Shown here: positions 24,949 to 33,628 of the stretch, piece by piece
Layout of the letters: each line of letters starts with the position of its first letter
Position numbering within the stretch: the stretch's first letter is position 1
Assembly: GCA_031551275.1 (NCBI GenBank)
Contig: JAVBNX010000007.1
Location: forward strand, 310,001-374,000
DNA length: 64,000 nucleotides
Source: JAVBMJ01 sp031551275
GTDB taxonomy: Bacteria; Bacteroidota; Bacteroidia; Bacteroidales; Rikenellaceae
Reading direction: 5' to 3'
The notes under the pieces: generated by a model
Databases searched by the model: none
What the model was told of the DNA's origin: nothing
The model's input: the letters and a program-made list of their open reading frames with translations, nothing else
Made by a program: the position numbers and the translations under genes

Positions 24949-25838
24949 AAACGTTACGAGCAGCCGTAGTGGGTTACGGCAACATTGGAAGGTATGTGAT
25001 TGAGGCGATCGAGGCATCGGCGGACTTTGAACTGGCAGGAATAGTGAGGCGCAGCCTGGAGGGAACTCCGGAGCACCTGAAGGCCATTACGGTGGATTCA
25101 TTGGATAAACTCAAAGGGGTCGACGTGGCCCTGCTGTGCACCCCCACACGCAGCGTGGAGGAAAACGCGCTCAAGGCATTGGCCCTGGGCGTGAATACGG
25201 TGGACAGTTTCGATATACACGGCGGGATCGTCGAATTGCGCCGGAAGTTGGACAAAGCGGCCAAAGATGCCGGCCGCGTGGCCGTTATCTCGGCCGGCTG
25301 GGATCCGGGCAGCGACTCGGTGGTCAGGGCGTTGCTTTTGGCCTGCGCGCCCAAAGGGGTGACCTATACGAACTTCGGGCCCGGCATGAGCATGGGCCAC
25401 AGCGTGGCCGCGAGGGCCATCAAGGGGGTAAAGGACGCCCTGTCGATGACCATCCCCACCGGGACGGGCGTACACCGCCGCATGGTCTACGTGGAGTTGG
25501 AGAAAGGCTTCACGCTGGAGGATGTGTCGGCGCGTTTGAAAGCGGACGACTACTTCGCCCACGACCAGACCATCGTCACGGCGGTCGAGAGCGTGGACGC
25601 GTTGCGCGACATGGGCCACGGGGTCAGCCTGGTGCGCAAAGGCGTGAGCGGGGCGACCCAGAACCAGCGTTTCGAGTTCTCCATGAGCATCAACAACCCC
25701 GCGCTGACCGCCCAGATCATGGTCGCGGTGGCCAGGGCGTCGATGCGCCAGCAGCCCGGGGCCTACACCATGATCGAGCTGCCCGTGATCGATATGCTCG
25801 AGGGTGACAGAGAGCAACTGATTAAGGAACTTGTATAA
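24945..25838 (+). CDS. ddh: Meso-diaminopimelate dehydrogenase
   Basis: NADPH-dependent one-step formation of meso-diaminopimelate from tetrahydrodipicolinate, for lysine and peptidoglycan. The N-terminus has a Rossmann motif VVGYGNIGRYVIEAI; CTPTRSVEENA, TVDSFDIHG, SAGWDPGSDSVVRALL and GPGMSMGHSVAARAIKGVKDALSMTIPTG are diagnostic. The ATG at 24945 overlaps panD by 4 bp and gives 297 residues. Coupling with panC and panD shares a link through aspartate metabolism. Confidence 0.94.
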   Translation: MKTLRAAVVGYGNIGRYVIEAIEASADFELAGIVRRSLEGTPEHLKAITVDSLDKLKGVDVALLCTPTRSVEENALKALALGVNTVDSFDIHGGIVELRRKLDKAAKDAGRVAVISAGWDPGSDSVVRALLLACAPKGVTYTNFGPGMSMGHSVAARAIKGVKDALSMTIPTGTGVHRRMVYVELEKGFTLEDVSARLKADDYFAHDQTIVTAVESVDALRDMGHGVSLVRKGVSGATQNQRFEFSMSINNPALTAQIMVAVARASMRQQPGAYTMIELPVIDMLEGDREQLIKELV

Positions 25839-25844
25839 AAAATG

Positions 25845-25884
25845 ACCGGGACGGGTTGTGTTTAATCCGTCCCGGTTGTTTTAT
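25845..25884 (+). terminator. Intrinsic terminator after ddh
   Basis: ACCGGGACGG (25845-25854) pairs perfectly with CCGTCCCGGT (25867-25876) and is followed by a T-rich tail. Confidence 0.85.
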
Positions 25885-25905
25885 CTTATAAAACCGAAAA
25901 ACGAC

Positions 25906-26715
25906 ATGAGGGTAATCATTCACGACACCAAACAAGACGTGGCCCGTTGGGCGGCCAACTACATCGCTTCGAGGATCAACCAGTGCATCGAGGGAGAAAA
26001 CCGCAATTTCGTGTTGGGGTTGCCGACCGGATCGACGCCCCTGGCCACCTACAAGGAGCTGATCGCGTTGAACAAAGCGGGCAAGGTGTCTTTCAAAAGG
26101 GTAATTACCTTCAATATGGACGAGTACGTGGGCCTGCCCAAGGAGCATCCCGAAAGCTACCACTCGTTCATGTGGAACAACTTTTTCTCCCACATCGACA
26201 TCCTGCCCGAGAATGTGAACATCCTCAACGGCAACGCCGACAACCTGCGGGCCGAGTGCGCCGAGTACGAGCAAAAAATGTTGGACGCGGGCGGCATCGA
26301 CCTCTTTATGGGGGGCGTGGGCTCCGACGGCCACATCGCCTTCAACGAGCCCTTCTCGTCGATGGCCTCGCGGACCCGGGAAAAGACCCTGACCCGCCAG
26401 ACCGCCGAGGACAACTCGCGGTTCTTCGGCGGCGACATCAACCAGGTCCCAAAGACCGCCCTGACGGTCGGCGTGGGTACGCTCATGGACGCCCGCGAGG
26501 TAATGATCCTGGCCACCGGACGCGGCAAGGCCGAGGCGGTAAGGCAGGGGATCGAGGGGAGCGTGTCGCACACCTGCACCCTGACGGCCATCCAGAATCA
26601 CAGGCACGCGATTATAGTATGCGATGAGGAAGCGATCTCGGAAGTCAAGGTAAGTACCTACCGGTATTTTAAAGATATCGAGAGGGATTCGCCTTTTACG
26701 AATCGGTTCTGTTAA
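25906..26715 (+). CDS. nagB: Glucosamine-6-phosphate deaminase
   Basis: Converts glucosamine-6-phosphate to fructose-6-phosphate and ammonia. LGLPTGSTPLATYKELI, NMDEYVGLP, and MGGVGSDGHIAFNEP are diagnostic active-site blocks, and the length of 269 is standard. The ATG at 25906 (MRVIIHDTKQ) is the family-consistent start. The gene stands alone between two terminators. Confidence 0.95.
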   Translation: MRVIIHDTKQDVARWAANYIASRINQCIEGENRNFVLGLPTGSTPLATYKELIALNKAGKVSFKRVITFNMDEYVGLPKEHPESYHSFMWNNFFSHIDILPENVNILNGNADNLRAECAEYEQKMLDAGGIDLFMGGVGSDGHIAFNEPFSSMASRTREKTLTRQTAEDNSRFFGGDINQVPKTALTVGVGTLMDAREVMILATGRGKAEAVRQGIEGSVSHTCTLTAIQNHRHAIIVCDEEAISEVKVSTYRYFKDIERDSPFTNRFC

Positions 26716-26720
26716 ATGGC

Positions 26721-26759
26721 AAAGAAGAAGGGGAGGTTGAAAACCTCCCCTTCTTCTTT
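26721..26759. terminator. Bidirectional terminator between nagB and the DUF3078 gene
   Basis: An 18-bp perfect stem, AAAGAAGAAGGGGAGGTT (26721-26738) with its complement at 26742-26759 and a 3-nt loop; A and T runs on the two sides serve both strands. It overlaps the stop codon of the DUF3078 gene. Confidence 0.85.
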
Positions 26760-27708
26760 AAAATTGCGCCTGTAGGCCGATGCCGACCAGCTCCTTGATC
26801 TGGATGGCGGGGCCCGAGGTGCCGTCGCTGCGGCCGATCTTCGTGTTGTCGTCGTAGATCATCGTGAAGCCCAGGTTGGCGGAGAACCACTTGTTGATCT
26901 TCATGTTGATCTGCGTGTCCCAGTTCACGTCCACGTTCTGGGGCTTTTCCAGGTAGTTGGAGTAGAGGGCCAGGCGCGAGTAGAGGTTCATGTTGGGCAA
27001 AAAGGTGTAGGTTACCTCGAAAACCGTGTTGGCGCCGAACTCGTTGAGCAGCTTTTCGCCCGGCTTTACACCGTAAGCCCCGGCATCGGAGAGGGTCTGG
27101 TCCAGCACGAACGTGCCCTTCCAGGCCGCCGGGGCGAGGGTGGCCTTGAACCACTTCTTGGGCGTCCAGACGAAGCCCAGACCGGTGGTCAGGTAGCCGG
27201 GGGCCATGAATTTCGAGATGATGTCGGTGGTGCTCACGCTGTAGTTGTAGCCGTTGGCGAACTGCGTGGCGTAGGTCACGAAGGCGCTCGCGTACCAGTT
27301 CTTGGCGATGGCGTAACCGTAATTGGAGTTGAGGTAGATCTTGTCGTTGGTCTTGCGCGTGCCCGTCGAGCTGGCGTCGGCAAGGCCGTAGGCCAACTCC
27401 AGGCGGTTGGTCCAGAGGCTCTTGTTCTTTTTGTAGTTCAGATCCATCGCGAAGCTCAAATCGAAGGCGATCGAGTTGTCGCCCCCGGCCGCCCAGTTGG
27501 AGAGGCTGACCTGCGACATGTTGATGCCGGCGATCCCTTTGTGGGTCCAGTATTTGACCGAGTCGGGTTTTTCGGGGGCGGGGGCCGTCGTGTGGGCGGC
27601 GACGGCGGCGTGGACGGCGGCGTTCGCGGCGTCGGGGGCTTCCATTTGCGCATTCGCAATCGGCGCGCACAGGGCCGTGAAAAGGGTTAGCAGGGTGAGT
27701 TTTTTCAT
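26758..27708 (-). CDS. DUF3078 outer-membrane protein
   Basis: A 316-residue protein with signal peptide MKKLTLLTLFTALCAPIANAQ, an Ala/Pro-rich linker (about 25-48), then the DUF3078 pattern: WTHKGIAGINMSQVSLSNWAAGGDNSIAF, WTNRLELAYGL, KTNDKIYLNSNYGYAI. The alternating hydrophobic/aromatic strands and the C-terminal Phe indicate an outer-membrane beta-barrel. It starts 13 nt after the CDGSH gene and ends in a terminator. Function within the family is not established. Confidence 0.85.
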   Translation of the reverse strand: MKKLTLLTLFTALCAPIANAQMEAPDAANAAVHAAVAAHTTAPAPEKPDSVKYWTHKGIAGINMSQVSLSNWAAGGDNSIAFDLSFAMDLNYKKNKSLWTNRLELAYGLADASSTGTRKTNDKIYLNSNYGYAIAKNWYASAFVTYATQFANGYNYSVSTTDIISKFMAPGYLTTGLGFVWTPKKWFKATLAPAAWKGTFVLDQTLSDAGAYGVKPGEKLLNEFGANTVFEVTYTFLPNMNLYSRLALYSNYLEKPQNVDVNWDTQINMKINKWFSANLGFTMIYDDNTKIGRSDGTSGPAIQIKELVGIGLQAQF

Positions 27709-27721
27709 AACCGGGTTATTC

Positions 27722-28447
27722 TTATTCTTCGTATTTTGGTAAGCCGTCGTGGAATTTCATCGAGGCGTGGGTTCCGTCGCAGTAGGGTTTGTTGGTCGAT
27801 TGTCCGCAGCGGCACAGGGTTACCCGGTTGCGCACCTCGTATCGGAAACCGTCGCTTTGGCGCGAGAAGGGGATGCCGCCCATCACATAGAGGGGGCCGC
27901 TGACCCTAAGCTCGGTGTCCTCCAGCAGGGAGAGGCCCGGTTCGAGGCTTGGCTCATAGGGTTTCTCGGTCTCGTTGTCCCAGGCGTTGAGCCTTCCGGC
28001 GGGGCAGGCGCTCGCCTGGCGGATGGTCTCTTCGCGGGCCTCTTCGCCGTTCATGTGGACGTGGTTCCAGACCCCCGCGCCCCCGTCGCAGAAGCGCGCG
28101 TAGGCGCAGTATTCGCGGTTGTCGGAGAGGGTCAGCTCGGGGCCGCGGTAGAACTCGGCGCCGGACAGGAGCGTATCCTCCGAGGCGGTCAGCTCGGGGT
28201 CCCAGTTGTGGTCCAGGTGGGCGCCGTCGCAGAAAGGCTTGCGCGCGGATGCGCCGCAGCGGCACAGGGCGGCGGTTTGGCCCATGGGGAACTCCTGACC
28301 GTCGACGTATCGGGTTACCTCGCGCCGGGAGTTGGCCACGGTAAAGGTCTGGCGCAGGCGGGGCGCGCCGTGGACGATGTAGGGACCGTCGGTTATCTCA
28401 ATGCGGAATGCGTGCCCGGTGGGCTTGTCGTTTTCTTCTTTCATCAT
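27722..28447 (-). CDS. Double CDGSH iron-sulfur protein with central mono-cluster domain
   Basis: A 241-residue protein with two CDGSH motifs: CRCGASARKPFCDGAH and CRCGQSTNKPYCDGTH, each able to bind a 2Fe-2S cluster through three Cys and one His. Between them lies a segment with CAYARFCDGGAGVW and ACPAGRLNAWD that resembles the divergent 4Fe-4S mono-cluster domain found with CDGSH proteins. ATG at 28447 or 28444 is used (an upstream start gives no homology). It sits 29 nt after an acyl-CoA ligase gene. The electron-transfer partner is unknown. Confidence 0.88.
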   Translation of the reverse strand: MMKEENDKPTGHAFRIEITDGPYIVHGAPRLRQTFTVANSRREVTRYVDGQEFPMGQTAALCRCGASARKPFCDGAHLDHNWDPELTASEDTLLSGAEFYRGPELTLSDNREYCAYARFCDGGAGVWNHVHMNGEEAREETIRQASACPAGRLNAWDNETEKPYEPSLEPGLSLLEDTELRVSGPLYVMGGIPFSRQSDGFRYEVRNRVTLCRCGQSTNKPYCDGTHASMKFHDGLPKYEE

Positions 28448-28476
28448 GCAATGTGTTAGTACACCCTGCAATGCAA

Positions 28477-30378
28477 TTATTGTTCCGAAAACGTCCTCAT
28501 ATTGGAGGGGTTATAGGGATCTTTGCCCTCCGGGGTAAACATGTATTCGATCCGGGCGGCGTATGTCTCCTCGACTTTGCCCCGGATAACCTTCATGGTG
28601 CTGTTCACAAGGCCGTTTTGCTCGGTGAAAGGCTCGTCCAGGATGGCGATCGCGGCGGGCAGCCACCGTTCGGGGAACAAACCGGCGTGCTCGCCGCCGC
28701 TACGGAAGCGGGCGATCTCGTCGGCGATCAGTTTGACCGACGCGCGGGTCCTCTCGCCGTGCTCGGCGCTGTGGTGGTGGTCGAAATGTTTTTTGACCGC
28801 CTCCTTGTTGGGGACTACCAGGGCCACCGTGTAGGGGCTTTGGTTGTTGTGGAGGATCATCTGCTCGATGTAGGGCGAAAGCTCCACGATCCCCTCCTCG
28901 AGGCCTTCGGGCGAGTATTTCTCGCCGTCGGAGGCGATCAGCAGGCTTTTGAAGCGGCCCAGGACGTATAAAAAGCCGTCGTCGGTCAGATAACCCAGAT
29001 CGCCCGTGAAGAGCCAGCCGTCGCGGACGGTCTCGGCGCTCGCGGCCGGGTTTTTCCAGTAACCGGCCATGACGTTCTCGCCCCTGATCACGATCTCGCC
29101 CTTGATGCCGTTGGGCAGGATCGCCCCTTTTTCGTCCCGGATGGTGATCTCCATCGGCTCGACGGGCACGCCCGAGGAGCCGAAGCGGTGTTTGGACGGG
29201 GCGTTGGTCGAGATGATCGGGGTGGCCTCCGAGAGGCCGTAGCCCTGGAACATGGGGATGCCGATGGCGTAGAAGAAGCGTTGGAGTTCGGCGTCCAGCA
29301 AAGCGCCCCCGCCGATAAAGAATTGGAGCTCGCCGCCGAAGTTCTCCCTTACCTTGTTGAATACCAGCTTGTCGTACATCGCCACAAGAGGCTTTAACAG
29401 CCTGGCGACTCCCGTGCCTTTTGAGTATCCGTCCTTATTATAGGCGTAGGCGACGGCCAAACCCTGTTTGAACAATGCGGCAGCCAGCGCGCCTTTGGCC
29501 GCCACACCGCTCTCGATGTTCTTGCGGAAACTCTTGGCCAGGGCCGGGACCGAGAGCAGGAAGTGGGGTTTGACCTCCTTGATGTTCAAGGGGATGTTCT
29601 TCAGCGTCTCGATCGGGGTCTTGCCGACCTGGACCGTGGCTACGGAGGCCCCGCAGGCGATCATCGTGTAGAAGCCTACCACGTGGGCGAAGCAGTGGTC
29701 CAGCGGCAGGATCAGAAGCGTGCGCCAGGAAGAGGGGATGGTGATGCGCGAGAATGCCTGCTCGACGTTGGCCGTGTAGTTCCTGTGGGTCAGCACCACG
29801 CCCTTGGGGTCGGCGGTGGTCCCGGAGGTGTAGGTAATGGTGGCGTAGTCGTCGTTTTGGAGCGATTGGCCGATCTTTTCGAACGACTCGCGGTGGGTCT
29901 CCAGGTATTTTTCGCCCCGGCGGATCACCTCGTCGAGCGATACCTCGCCGGGCAGGAGGGCGGTTTCGCCGTTTATGACGATTACCGTGGAGAGCAGGGG
30001 CAGGCGCTCCCGGACCTTGCGCAGTTTGGGCAACTGGCCCGCCGAGACGAAGATCAGCTTCACGTCGCCGTGGTGCAGGCGGAAGTAGAGGTCGTTGCTC
30101 TCCTCGAGCTTGATCGAGAGGGGCACGCTGACCGCCCCCGCGTAGAACATACCCAGCTCGGAGAGGATCCATTTGCCCGAGCCCTCGGCCAGGATCGAGA
30201 TCCGCTCGCCCTTTTCGATGCCCATCGATACCAGCCCGGCCCCGATACGTGCGGCGATGACCTTCGCCTCGGCGTAGGTGGTGGGGTGGAAATGGCCGTT
30301 TGCTTTGTCCAGCAACAGGGTGTTGCCGGGAAAGCGCTCCACCGATTGGTGGAACAGATCGAGTATGGTTTTCTTCAT
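28477..30378 (-). CDS. Long-chain fatty acid--CoA ligase (AMP-forming)
   Basis: ANL-superfamily adenylating enzyme of 633 residues, activating fatty acids to acyl-CoA. P-loop TITYTSGTTADPKGVVLTHRN, the A5-type YGLSEATPIIST, TGDLGYLTDDGFLYVLGRFK and a C-terminal lysine region (VNSTMKVIRGKVEETY) are all seen. It resembles the 600-residue bacterial FadD15/plant-type long-chain synthetases rather than short acetate ligases. It has its own promoter and heads an operon with the CDGSH and DUF3078 genes. Confidence 0.9.
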   Translation of the reverse strand: MKKTILDLFHQSVERFPGNTLLLDKANGHFHPTTYAEAKVIAARIGAGLVSMGIEKGERISILAEGSGKWILSELGMFYAGAVSVPLSIKLEESNDLYFRLHHGDVKLIFVSAGQLPKLRKVRERLPLLSTVIVINGETALLPGEVSLDEVIRRGEKYLETHRESFEKIGQSLQNDDYATITYTSGTTADPKGVVLTHRNYTANVEQAFSRITIPSSWRTLLILPLDHCFAHVVGFYTMIACGASVATVQVGKTPIETLKNIPLNIKEVKPHFLLSVPALAKSFRKNIESGVAAKGALAAALFKQGLAVAYAYNKDGYSKGTGVARLLKPLVAMYDKLVFNKVRENFGGELQFFIGGGALLDAELQRFFYAIGIPMFQGYGLSEATPIISTNAPSKHRFGSSGVPVEPMEITIRDEKGAILPNGIKGEIVIRGENVMAGYWKNPAASAETVRDGWLFTGDLGYLTDDGFLYVLGRFKSLLIASDGEKYSPEGLEEGIVELSPYIEQMILHNNQSPYTVALVVPNKEAVKKHFDHHHSAEHGERTRASVKLIADEIARFRSGGEHAGLFPERWLPAAIAILDEPFTEQNGLVNSTMKVIRGKVEETYAARIEYMFTPEGKDPYNPSNMRTFSEQ

Positions 30379-30397
30379 TTTTTTTTCGTTTGGAAAG

Positions 30398-30405
30398 CAA
30401 ATATA
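30398..30405 (-). promoter_or_regulatory. -7 element for the acyl-CoA ligase operon
   Basis: Minus-strand TATATTTG, an exact TAnnTTTG, 19 nt before the start at 30378. Confidence 0.55.
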
Positions 30406-30492
30406 AGAAAATTCGCAGAGGCGCGCGCCGGGTATTAAAAAATTATTAACTTTACCCCAAATACATGGGTCCCTAAAACAACGTACTCACTT

Positions 30493-32883
30493 ATGTCGGA
30501 CGAGCAGGAAAAGGCGAAACAGGCGTTACAAACCGTGTTGGACAATATGCAGTCAATGGTTTACGTGACTGATGTGAAGAGCTATGAGATCGTATTCGCG
30601 AACAAAGTCCTCCAGTCGATGTTCCCCCTCGATCTGGTAGGGAAGAAGTGCTGGCAATATCTATCCTCCTTCCCGGGACCCTGCTCCTATTGCAAACTGC
30701 CCGAGTTGCTCAAGGGCAAATTCGGTGCCCCGATCATCTGGGACAACTTCAACAACGACCACAAAATGTGGGTGCGCACCAACCAGACCCTCGCCAAATG
30801 GCCCGACGGCAGGGATGTGCACATCATTACCGTGACCGATATATCGAAAGATAAGGAGACCGAGGAGAAACTGCTCGAATCCCAGAGCCAGCTCGAGAAA
30901 CTGCTGGCCGAAAAGACCGAGAGCGAGGCCATGCTCAAGGCCCTGAGCGACAACCTGCCCGCGAGTTTTGTCTTCCAGCTCATCGACCCCCCCGGCGGCG
31001 GGATGGCCGAGTTGGTCTACATCAGCAAAGGGGTCGGGGACATTACGGGCGTGACCCCCGAGATGATGGGCAAGAGTTTGTTTCCCCTGGTGCAGCACTT
31101 CCCGAAGGAGGAGTTCGAAAAGTTGCTGGCCGTCGCGCAGACCGGGGATGCGTTCTCCCTGGAGGTAAGCCTGGTCAGGCCCGACAACGGCAAGACGGTG
31201 TGGCTGAGGTTCTCCGAGATCCCGCGCCAAACCAAGGCCGGACGCGTATGGGACGGCATCGGGATCGACATTACCCAGCGCAAGCAGTTGGAGGCCGACC
31301 TGGCCGTCTCGCAGCAAAAACTCCTTACCAACGCCCGTTTCCTGCAGGAGATCAGCGACAACATGGCCAACTTCGCCATGTACCGCACCCACCTGAACAA
31401 AGACGGAAAGATCATACTCGACTACGCCAGCAACCAGTTGGAAAAGATCGTCGGGTTGCCGATCGAGTCCCTGGAAGGGGATATTACCCTGTTCTTCCGC
31501 AACATACACCCCGAGGACGCATCCAAGGTATTGCCGCGCATACACGCCACGACCAACTCGCTGGAGAACGAGACGACCGAGTTCCGCTACATCCTCAACG
31601 GGGAGGTGCGCTGGTACAGGCTCCAGTCGAACGGCGTGATGCAGGACGGGGTCGTGATGCGGGACGGGCTGGTAGTCGACATCACCACCCAGAAACTGGC
31701 CGAGGAGCAGCTGATCCGGGCCCGGGACAAGGCCCTGGAGGCCGACAAGCTCAAGAGCACCTTCATGGCCAACATGAGCCACGAGATACGCACCCCGATG
31801 AACGCGATCATCGGCTTTCTGGACTACCTCTCCCAGGACGAGGATATCTCGCGCGAGGAGCAGAAAGAGTACATGCGCATCGTCTCGGACAACGCCCACC
31901 AGCTTTTAAAGCTGATCGGCGATATCCTCGATATCTCCAAGATCGACGCGGGGCAGATGAAGATCGTCCCCGAGGAGACCAGCCTGAACACCCTGCTGGC
32001 CGATATACGCGCCTCCCAGGTGGCCGCGGGCGGGCTGGCGGGCAAGCCGGTCGAACTGGTGGTCGATACCAGCGGGCAGGACCCCGAAGGGGTGTTCAGC
32101 CTCGATTCGAGCCGGATGCGCCAGATCATCAACAACCTGGTGGGCAACGCCATCAAGTTTACCGACAAGGGCCATGTGAAGTTCGGCTATACCGTCAAGG
32201 GCGACTACCTGGAGTTCTTCGTCGAGGATACCGGCATCGGCATCGCCAAAGAGAAGCTCGCCGACGTGGGCAAGCCCTTCCACCAGTTGCACGACGTCTC
32301 CAAATCGTCGAAGTACGGCGGCACGGGGATCGGGCTGACCATCTCCAAAAACCTGGTAAACCTGATGGGCGGCCAGTTCAACGTGGAATCGGAGTTGGGC
32401 AAGGGAACGCGTTTTACCTTTACCGTGCCCAAAATAGGCAGTGCGGACAACGAGCAGCAAATCGCCGGTTTTCCCGAGGATACCTCGTCGCTCCATGAGC
32501 CCTACATCGCAAGGGACCTGACCGGGAAGACGATCCTGGTGGTCGAGGATGAGAGCGATAACCTGGAGGTGCTCAATACCATCCTGGACCATACGGGGGC
32601 CATCGTGCTGACCGCGGGGTCCGGAGTCCGGGCGCTGGACCTTGTGCGGGAGAATCCGCAGATCGACCTGGTGCTGATGGACGTGCGTATGCCCGATATG
32701 GACGGCCTGGAGGCCACCATGGGCATCAAGGAGTTGCGCCCCGAATTGCCCGTCATCGGCCAGACGGCCTACGTGACCCGCGAGGACCAGGAGAGCATGA
32801 CCGTGGCGGGATTCGACGATTTCGTGCCCAAACCCATCTCCAGGGCTTTGTTGATGGATAAGATTTACAGGCACTTGCCGTAG
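30493..32883 (+). CDS. Hybrid sensor histidine kinase/response regulator with three PAS domains
   Basis: A 796-residue cytoplasmic hybrid kinase without membrane segments. PAS domains lie at about 10-118, 145-262 and 280-398; the first carries C53, C64 and C67 in a KKCWQYLSSFPGPCSYC pattern seen in a common PAS subtype. The HisKA H-box NMSHEIRTPMNAIIGF places the phosphorylated His at 430. The ATPase has NNLVGNAIKFT, EDTGIGIAKE and GTGIGLTISKNLV. The C-terminal receiver (about 677-796) has its Asp at 730 (LVLMDVRMPDMDG) and Lys at 780. No separate regulator or output is adjacent, so it probably passes phosphate to an unlinked partner. An upstream TAACTTTA at about 30447 is a near-consensus promoter. 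Confidence 0.92.
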   Translation: MSDEQEKAKQALQTVLDNMQSMVYVTDVKSYEIVFANKVLQSMFPLDLVGKKCWQYLSSFPGPCSYCKLPELLKGKFGAPIIWDNFNNDHKMWVRTNQTLAKWPDGRDVHIITVTDISKDKETEEKLLESQSQLEKLLAEKTESEAMLKALSDNLPASFVFQLIDPPGGGMAELVYISKGVGDITGVTPEMMGKSLFPLVQHFPKEEFEKLLAVAQTGDAFSLEVSLVRPDNGKTVWLRFSEIPRQTKAGRVWDGIGIDITQRKQLEADLAVSQQKLLTNARFLQEISDNMANFAMYRTHLNKDGKIILDYASNQLEKIVGLPIESLEGDITLFFRNIHPEDASKVLPRIHATTNSLENETTEFRYILNGEVRWYRLQSNGVMQDGVVMRDGLVVDITTQKLAEEQLIRARDKALEADKLKSTFMANMSHEIRTPMNAIIGFLDYLSQDEDISREEQKEYMRIVSDNAHQLLKLIGDILDISKIDAGQMKIVPEETSLNTLLADIRASQVAAGGLAGKPVELVVDTSGQDPEGVFSLDSSRMRQIINNLVGNAIKFTDKGHVKFGYTVKGDYLEFFVEDTGIGIAKEKLADVGKPFHQLHDVSKSSKYGGTGIGLTISKNLVNLMGGQFNVESELGKGTRFTFTVPKIGSADNEQQIAGFPEDTSSLHEPYIARDLTGKTILVVEDESDNLEVLNTILDHTGAIVLTAGSGVRALDLVRENPQIDLVLMDVRMPDMDGLEATMGIKELRPELPVIGQTAYVTREDQESMTVAGFDDFVPKPISRALLMDKIYRHLP

Positions 32884-32932
32884 AGGGCGCAATTTTTTTT
32901 AAGGCAACGGTAACAATTCGGTAAACATGCAT

Positions 32933-32940
32933 TAACTTTG
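32933..32940 (+). promoter_or_regulatory. -7 element for the DUF3575/DUF6562 operon
   Basis: TAACTTTG, an exact TAnnTTTG, is followed by an 86-nt leader containing a short inverted repeat (GCAG...CTGC) before the ATG at 33027. Confidence 0.5.
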
Positions 32941-33026
32941 CAGCGGTTTGCTGCGAAACCTCACCCTCGCGCAAACGCTTTTTAAGTTGTGTCGGTGGGA
33001 GCCACACGTTGGCCGAGAGAGAACGT

Positions 33027-33605
33027 ATGAAGAAATTGTGGGTTGCCGTACTCACCTTAACGGCAATTCCTTTCCTGTCCGGTGCTCAACCGGCTGGAAG
33101 TGTGTTTGAGTGCGCGGTCAAGACCAATCTTGCCGCAGCCGGAGTTGGAGTCGCCAACCTGGGAGCCGAAATAGGCCTGCCGGGTTGTTATTCCCTCGAT
33201 TTTCCCGTCTATTTTTCTCCTTACGATCTGGGCAGGCCCGATCGCAAGCTGCGTGTCCTTGCTTTCCAGCCCGAACTGCGCCGTTGGCTGGATTGGCCCA
33301 TGCGGGGATTCTACGCCGGGGTCCATGTGCACTGGGGATGGTTCAACGTGGCCACCCCGGGCAGGAACCGTTACCAGGATTACCGCCCCGTGCTCGGCGG
33401 CGGGGTGGGGTGCGGCTACTCGCAGCGTTTGTCCAGGCACCTGAACGCCGAACTATCCCTCGGGGCAGGTTATGCCCGCATCGATTACGATACCTACCAA
33501 AATACTCCCGACGGTGCGAAAATCGGCAGGACCGATAAAAATTATTGGGGCTTAACGCGTTTCGGGATAGGCGTCGTATACAAATTCGAGTTCCCCTTGC
33601 GTTAG
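33027..33605 (+). CDS. DUF3575-type outer-membrane protein
   Basis: A 192-residue protein with signal MKKLWVAVLTLTAIPFLSGAQ and the DUF3575 pattern: VKTNLAAAGVGVANLGAEIGL, YFSPYDLGRPDRKLRVLAFQPELRRWL, GFYAGVHVHWGWFNV and a terminal beta strand FGIGVVYKFEF. Such proteins are small outer-membrane barrels often encoded at the head of Bacteroidota fimbrial-type operons, as here. The start at 33027 is set by the signal peptide. Next gene begins 23 nt later. Confidence 0.85.
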   Translation: MKKLWVAVLTLTAIPFLSGAQPAGSVFECAVKTNLAAAGVGVANLGAEIGLPGCYSLDFPVYFSPYDLGRPDRKLRVLAFQPELRRWLDWPMRGFYAGVHVHWGWFNVATPGRNRYQDYRPVLGGGVGCGYSQRLSRHLNAELSLGAGYARIDYDTYQNTPDGAKIGRTDKNYWGLTRFGIGVVYKFEFPLR

Positions 33606-33628
33606 CCCCTCGTCCCACACAGTCCCCA

